The notes beneath the pieces are model-generated. The model was given only the letters and a program-made list of their open reading frames with translations, was not told the origin of the DNA and searched no databases. Below are positions 60,758-64,000 of a stretch of DNA of 64,000 bases, in pieces; position 1 is the stretch's first letter, and every line of letters begins with the position of its first letter. Origin of the DNA: Perlabentimonas sp041656735 (GTDB lineage: Bacteria; Bacteroidota; Bacteroidia; Bacteroidales; Tenuifilaceae); assembly GCA_041656735.1 (NCBI GenBank), contig JBBACY010000002.1, forward strand, positions 124,001 through 188,000, written 5' to 3'. Both the position numbers and the translations under genes were made by a program.

Positions 60758-61267
60758 TTACTGCTTACTACCAGTAAATATAATTTTAGAAAGTTTTCCC
60801 TTACCATCAAAATAAAAGTTAAACGTTCTGTTAATGTCAGGATACTTAAGAACTACGGTATCATTCGCCACAGCAGGAAGATTGGTGAACGATTGAAAGA
60901 ATTCTTGCCGAGTTATACCCTGTCTAATTCCATTTGAAAGAACTATTTCGGGATTCCGTATTACCCCACCCAAAACAAACTCTTGATTAAATCGAGTTTT
61001 ATACACGTTAATTTTCGACTTTTTATAGGTGAAATTGTATATTGTATCGGCCGAGTGGTTGGCTCGAGCGCTCTTTTTTAGAAGTTTTTGCATCTTTGTA
61101 GCCTGAGGTAAATTCTCTCTAAACGCTTCTATTGACTCATTATGCCCAAACGGATTTTTTAGTAATGCATTTACCTCAACCGGAGTAAGGTTAACAATCA
61201 CAGGTTTTGTAAGAACAGCACAACCTACAAATCCGAAAAATAGAATACAACCAATAATTTTTCTCAT
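60758..61267 (-). CDS. hypothetical lipoprotein
   Basis: 169 residues. The N-terminus MRKIIGCILFFGFVGCAVLT is a lipoprotein signal with lipobox GFVGC. The mature protein is basic with a beta-rich C-terminal part (FNFYFDGKGKLSKIIFTGSK), and I do not recognise a family. It may sit in the outer or inner membrane facing the periplasm. It is convergent with psd and divergent from purS across about 290 bases. Confidence 0.75.
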   Translation of the reverse strand: MRKIIGCILFFGFVGCAVLTKPVIVNLTPVEVNALLKNPFGHNESIEAFRENLPQATKMQKLLKKSARANHSADTIYNFTYKKSKINVYKTRFNQEFVLGGVIRNPEIVLSNGIRQGITRQEFFQSFTNLPAVANDTVVLKYPDINRTFNFYFDGKGKLSKIIFTGSKQ

Positions 61268-61509
61268 AACATAGAGTTAAGTTAAGCAATATTACAAAAA
61301 ATATTCCAAGTCATTGTTAATTCTGCAAGAACTCTAGTTTAAACCAACCAATTAAAATTGAAAAATTAGGCGAATAACACTCTTCATATAACCTTAGTCG
61401 AAATGAAATTACAATTTAACTAACGGGCAGTAAACGCTGTACAGCACGATTAGTTTACGTGATAAACCCCTAATCATCAATACCAGCTTATTTATTCCAA
61501 AAAATAATC

Positions 61510-61540
61510 ATTGCATTTCACTCAAATTTTGATAGCTTTG
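61510..61540 (+). promoter_or_regulatory. promoter of purS
   Basis: ATTG (61510-61513, one mismatch), 19 bases, TAGCTTTG (61533-61540, perfect). Start near 61545. The rest of the preceding 270 bases holds no gene that I can see. Confidence 0.6.
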
Positions 61541-61564
61541 CGTGCATAATTAATAATGACAACC

Positions 61565-61816
61565 ATGAAATTTATTGCAGAAATAAACGTAATGCCGCTA
61601 AAAGCGCTACTTGATCCACAGGGAAAAGCTGTTGGAATGGTAATACAAAACACTGGCTATGCTGCGGTTTCAAATGTTCGAATTGGGAAACACATTACCC
61701 TAGAGATTGAAGCCCCAACCAAAGAAGCTGCCATGGAACGGGTTAATGAAATTTGCTCGAAAATTCTTTCGAACCCAACTATGGAAGGGTACGAGTACAA
61801 AATAACTGAGGCATAG
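61565..61816 (+). CDS. purS: phosphoribosylformylglycinamidine synthase subunit PurS
   Basis: 83 residues from ATG 61565 (MKFIAEINVMPLKALLDPQG); an ATG three codons earlier is also possible. The sequence VSNVRIGKHITLEIEAPTKE matches PurS. PurS bridges PurL and PurQ in the fourth step of purine synthesis, where glutamine supplies nitrogen to FGAR. purL and purQ are not next to it here. The gene has its own promoter and a hairpin after the stop. Confidence 0.92.
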   Translation: MKFIAEINVMPLKALLDPQGKAVGMVIQNTGYAAVSNVRIGKHITLEIEAPTKEAAMERVNEICSKILSNPTMEGYEYKITEA

Positions 61817-61838
61817 GGTAACTATTACCCCATTTTTT
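61816..61838 (+). terminator. terminator of purS overlapping the convergent gene
   Basis: GGGTAA-CTA-TTACCC (61816-61830) followed by CATTTTTT. It starts at the last base of the purS stop codon and its right part reaches into the 3' coding end of the convergent aroF-type gene. Confidence 0.55.
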
Positions 61839-62919
61839 CGCCAGGTGATATTATTTGGGCCTGCTTACGGACAGATTCTTTATGAACTAGCCTAAGCAGG
61901 TCTTTTACGTACTCGCTACTAAGTCCTAATTTTTCGGCAAATTCAATCCGCATTTCAATCATTTCTTCCCAGCGTCGAAGTTGCATTATAGCCACGTTAT
62001 TACTTAATTTATACTCCGCTATATGGTTAACAACATCCATACGCTGCGCAAGGAGTTCGAGAATTTGCAGATCGAGCGAATCAGTCTTCTCTCGTAACGA
62101 CTCCAAAATATCAACCGACTCAAACTGTCCGGGAATAATTTTGCGATACGACAGGTTACTAAGGATTCGGTCTAGCTCGCTGGGCGTAACTTGCTGTTTG
62201 GCATCACTTAACGCTTCCGATGGTTTTACGTGCGACTCAATCATTAGCCCATCCATAGCGAGGTCGAGGGCTTTTTGTGATACATCCTGAATAAGGTCAG
62301 GTTTTCCGGATATGTGACTGGGGTCGCAAATAATTGGTAGGTTAGGCATCATCGATTTTAAATCGATGGGTATTTCCCACTTGGGCAGGTTACGGTATGT
62401 TGACTTCTGAAAAGGCGAGAATCCTCGATGAATAGCACCCAACCGTTGCACCCCCGCTTTAGCAAAACGCTCTATTGTACCAATCCATAGGTCAAGGTCG
62501 GGGTGTATTGGGTTTTTAACAAGTACAGGCTTATCTATACCTGCCATAGCCGTTGCTAGCTCGTCAACCGAAAAAGGGTTTGACGAGGTTCTGGCTCCCA
62601 CCCAAAACATATCAATGCCGTACTTCATTGCCAACTCAAGATGCTGAGGGGTTGCAACCTCAACAGCAAGTAGCAAGCCTGTTTCTTGCTTTGCCTCAGC
62701 TAACCACTCGAGTGCTCGTTCGCCAGCACCCTGGAAATTCCCTGGCCGCGAACGTGGTTTCCAAGCACCAGCACGAAATACGTCAACCTTTCCCAAATCA
62801 GCCAACAACCTTGCTGTGTTAAGAACCTGCTCGCGAGATTCGGCGCTACAAGGGCCAGCTATAATTAGCGGCCGATTTTCTACACCTTTAAACCATTGGG
62901 AGATGGGAATGATACTCAT
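61825..62919 (-). CDS. bifunctional DAHP synthase/chorismate mutase
   Basis: 364 residues from ATG 62919 (MSIIPISQWFKGVENRPLII); an upstream TTG at 62940 adds seven residues and is unnecessary. The N-terminal part is a DAHP synthase of the AroA(beta)/KDO8P-synthase type (IIAGPCSAESREQVLNTARL, KPRSRPGNFQGAGE, PIICDPSHISGKPDLI). After about residue 260 an AroQ-type chorismate mutase domain follows (SLREKTDSLDLQILELLAQR, MDVVNHIAEYK). The first activity starts the shikimate pathway; the second makes prephenate, allowing feedback by pathway ends. A good promoter lies at 62938-62968. Confidence 0.93.
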   Translation of the reverse strand: MSIIPISQWFKGVENRPLIIAGPCSAESREQVLNTARLLADLGKVDVFRAGAWKPRSRPGNFQGAGERALEWLAEAKQETGLLLAVEVATPQHLELAMKYGIDMFWVGARTSSNPFSVDELATAMAGIDKPVLVKNPIHPDLDLWIGTIERFAKAGVQRLGAIHRGFSPFQKSTYRNLPKWEIPIDLKSMMPNLPIICDPSHISGKPDLIQDVSQKALDLAMDGLMIESHVKPSEALSDAKQQVTPSELDRILSNLSYRKIIPGQFESVDILESLREKTDSLDLQILELLAQRMDVVNHIAEYKLSNNVAIMQLRRWEEMIEMRIEFAEKLGLSSEYVKDLLRLVHKESVRKQAQIISPGEKMG

Positions 62920-62937
62920 CCTGCTATTTATTTTTTG

Positions 62938-62968
62938 CAAAGTTAGCTATTTGAGAAGTAAACACAAG
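62938..62968 (-). promoter_or_regulatory. promoter of the DAHP synthase/chorismate mutase gene
   Basis: On the minus strand CTTG (62965-62968, one mismatch), 19 bases, TAACTTTG (62938-62945, perfect). Start near 62933, leader about 14 bases to ATG 62919, which excludes the TTG at 62940. Confidence 0.6.
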
Positions 62969-63076
62969 CATACAAATTTTGTTGCGCTTTTTTTTAGAGT
63001 TTTGCCGCAACAATAGCATAAAACCAATCGGCTAAGTACAGCATAAATATGTATATTTACCACAAACTACTTACTA

Positions 63077-64000
63077 ATGTCAAGGTTTTTAGAAATACTA
63101 GAACGAGTAAATAAACTTGCATCGGGCAAAAAAATAATCCTTGCTATTTGCTCACTTATCGTAACGTTAACACTACTATTCTTCTGCATAAAAAAACCTT
63201 ATTTCGATGCGCCTACTAGCACCGTAATTTTAGCAAACGATGGGTCGCTGCTTGCTGCATCGGTAGCATCAGACCAACAGTATCGTTTTCCTCAAAGCGA
63301 CACAATACCCCATAAATATTTAAGTTGCTTAATTGAGTTTGAAGATAGATATTTTTACTTACACCCTGGAGTAAACCCAGTTTCAATAGCAAGAGCAGCC
63401 TATCGTAATATCAAAGCAAAACGAATTGTACAAGGCGGCAGCACCATAACGCAGCAAGTAGTTAGGTTATATAGGAAGGGTAAAAAACGGACCATTTCTG
63501 AAAAATTTATCGAGGCCGTTTTAGCCATTAGGCTTGAATCGGGGAAATCAAAAAATGAAATACTCTGGATGTATGCAGCAAACGCCCCCTTTGGTGGAAA
63601 TGTTGTGGGGCTCGATGCCGCATCCTGGCGATACTATGGCCGCAAGGCACAGGAACTCAGCTGGGCTGAGTCGGCAGCACTGGCAGTACTGCCAAATGCC
63701 CCTGCAATGGTGCATCCGGGCCGAAACACCACTGCGCTACTAACAAAACGGAATAGGTTACTGAAAAAACTACACCACAAAGGCCAGATGGATTCCCTAA
63801 CATACCAACTAGCGCTTCAGGAACCGCTACCCAGCGAGCCAAAACCGCTACCCCAGCTAACCCCACACCTGCTTGTAAGAGCGTCAAAGGACGGCTTTGA
63901 GGGTAAAATGGTTAAAACTACAATAAACAAAAACCTACAACAAAATGTGGTTGAAATAGTTAACCAACACTACAAACGGCTTTCGGGAAATCAAATACAC
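63077..64000 (+). CDS. pbpC: penicillin-binding protein 1C, 5' part (cut by window edge)
   Basis: ATG at 63077 and 308 codons to the right edge without a stop. A membrane helix (about 19-39) follows a short cytoplasmic start. The glycosyltransferase 51 domain has the catalytic Glu region LIEFEDRYFYLHPGVNPVSI, then QGGSTITQQVVRLYRKGKKR and LESGKSKNEILWMYAANAPF with GGNVVGLDAASWRYYG, and the linker PNAPAMVHPGRN; this pattern fits PBP1C. It polymerises peptidoglycan glycan strands. The transpeptidase domain lies beyond the window, so its integrity is unseen. Confidence 0.93.
   Translation, partial: MSRFLEILERVNKLASGKKIILAICSLIVTLTLLFFCIKKPYFDAPTSTVILANDGSLLAASVASDQQYRFPQSDTIPHKYLSCLIEFEDRYFYLHPGVNPVSIARAAYRNIKAKRIVQGGSTITQQVVRLYRKGKKRTISEKFIEAVLAIRLESGKSKNEILWMYAANAPFGGNVVGLDAASWRYYGRKAQELSWAESAALAVLPNAPAMVHPGRNTTALLTKRNRLLKKLHHKGQMDSLTYQLALQEPLPSEPKPLPQLTPHLLVRASKDGFEGKMVKTTINKNLQQNVVEIVNQHYKRLSGNQIH

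Noticed and set aside
1..64000. CRISPR arrays, insertion sequences, prophage or defence genes
   Set aside because: No regularly spaced repeats, transposase, integrase or recognised defence protein was seen on either strand.

Overview
This window is a stretch of bacterial chromosome from the phylum Bacteroidota, most likely the Bacteroidales/Marinilabiliales side. Four things point there. Promoters follow the Bacteroidota pattern (TTTG, about 19 bases, then TAnnTTTG) and obvious Shine-Dalgarno sequences are largely absent. A type IX secretion (CHU_C-like) sorting domain is present. There is a second, EF-G2-type elongation factor. The ribosomal super-operon lacks adk between secY and map. No species can be named from the sequence alone. 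I see no insertion sequence, phage, integrase or CRISPR array.

Layout. Positions 1-5934 (minus) hold ubiD, a giant beta-propeller sensor with a SpoIIE-type phosphatase, and a truncated M15 peptidase. Positions 6018-25304 (all minus) form one tight block in transcription order: rpsL-rpsG-fusA, then the S10 cluster, then the spc and alpha clusters ending in rpoA-rplQ, then eno. rpmJ (10511-10627) and rpmD (13493-13672) are short genes inside this block. Positions 25305-25691 are a divergent promoter region. EF-G2 (25692-27848) runs away from it on the plus strand and has lost residues that canonical EF-G needs for GTP hydrolysis.

Positions 28336-41608 hold a cytidylate-kinase-like protein, a cyclophilin, an acyl-CoA ligase, a T9SS cargo protein, a four-gene envelope operon (TlpA thioredoxin, AsmA-like, DsbA-like, cysteine-rich lipoprotein), a UvrD/PcrA helicase and an NtrC-type regulator that lacks the usual DNA-binding domain. 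Positions 42067-45143 hold tRNA-His and a two-gene surface-polysaccharide unit (asparagine-synthase-like enzyme and flippase).

Positions 45311-64000 are mainly housekeeping: AlkD-like repair, Bax-inhibitor-like membrane protein, L31 type B, the Bacteroidota-type GlmU-like protein, Lon, CoaD, a thioredoxin-like protein, Nudix and pyrE with overlapping divergent start codons, SRPBCC, BirA, the run rsfS-ftsH-DUF2007-cdsA-psd, PurS, a DAHP synthase/chorismate mutase fusion, and the first 308 codons of a PBP1C.

How they work together. The window is dominated by translation (ribosomal proteins, two EF-G forms, RsfS, Map, IF-1) and envelope/protein quality control (SecY, FtsH, Lon, CdsA, Psd, PBP1C, disulfide enzymes, T9SS cargo). 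Nothing here is clearly a new defence or mobile system. The most interesting items are the degenerate EF-G2 back to back with the ribosomal operon, the disulfide/AsmA/cysteine-rich lipoprotein operon, the Nudix/pyrE CATG start overlap, and several proteins with lost key residues or domains.
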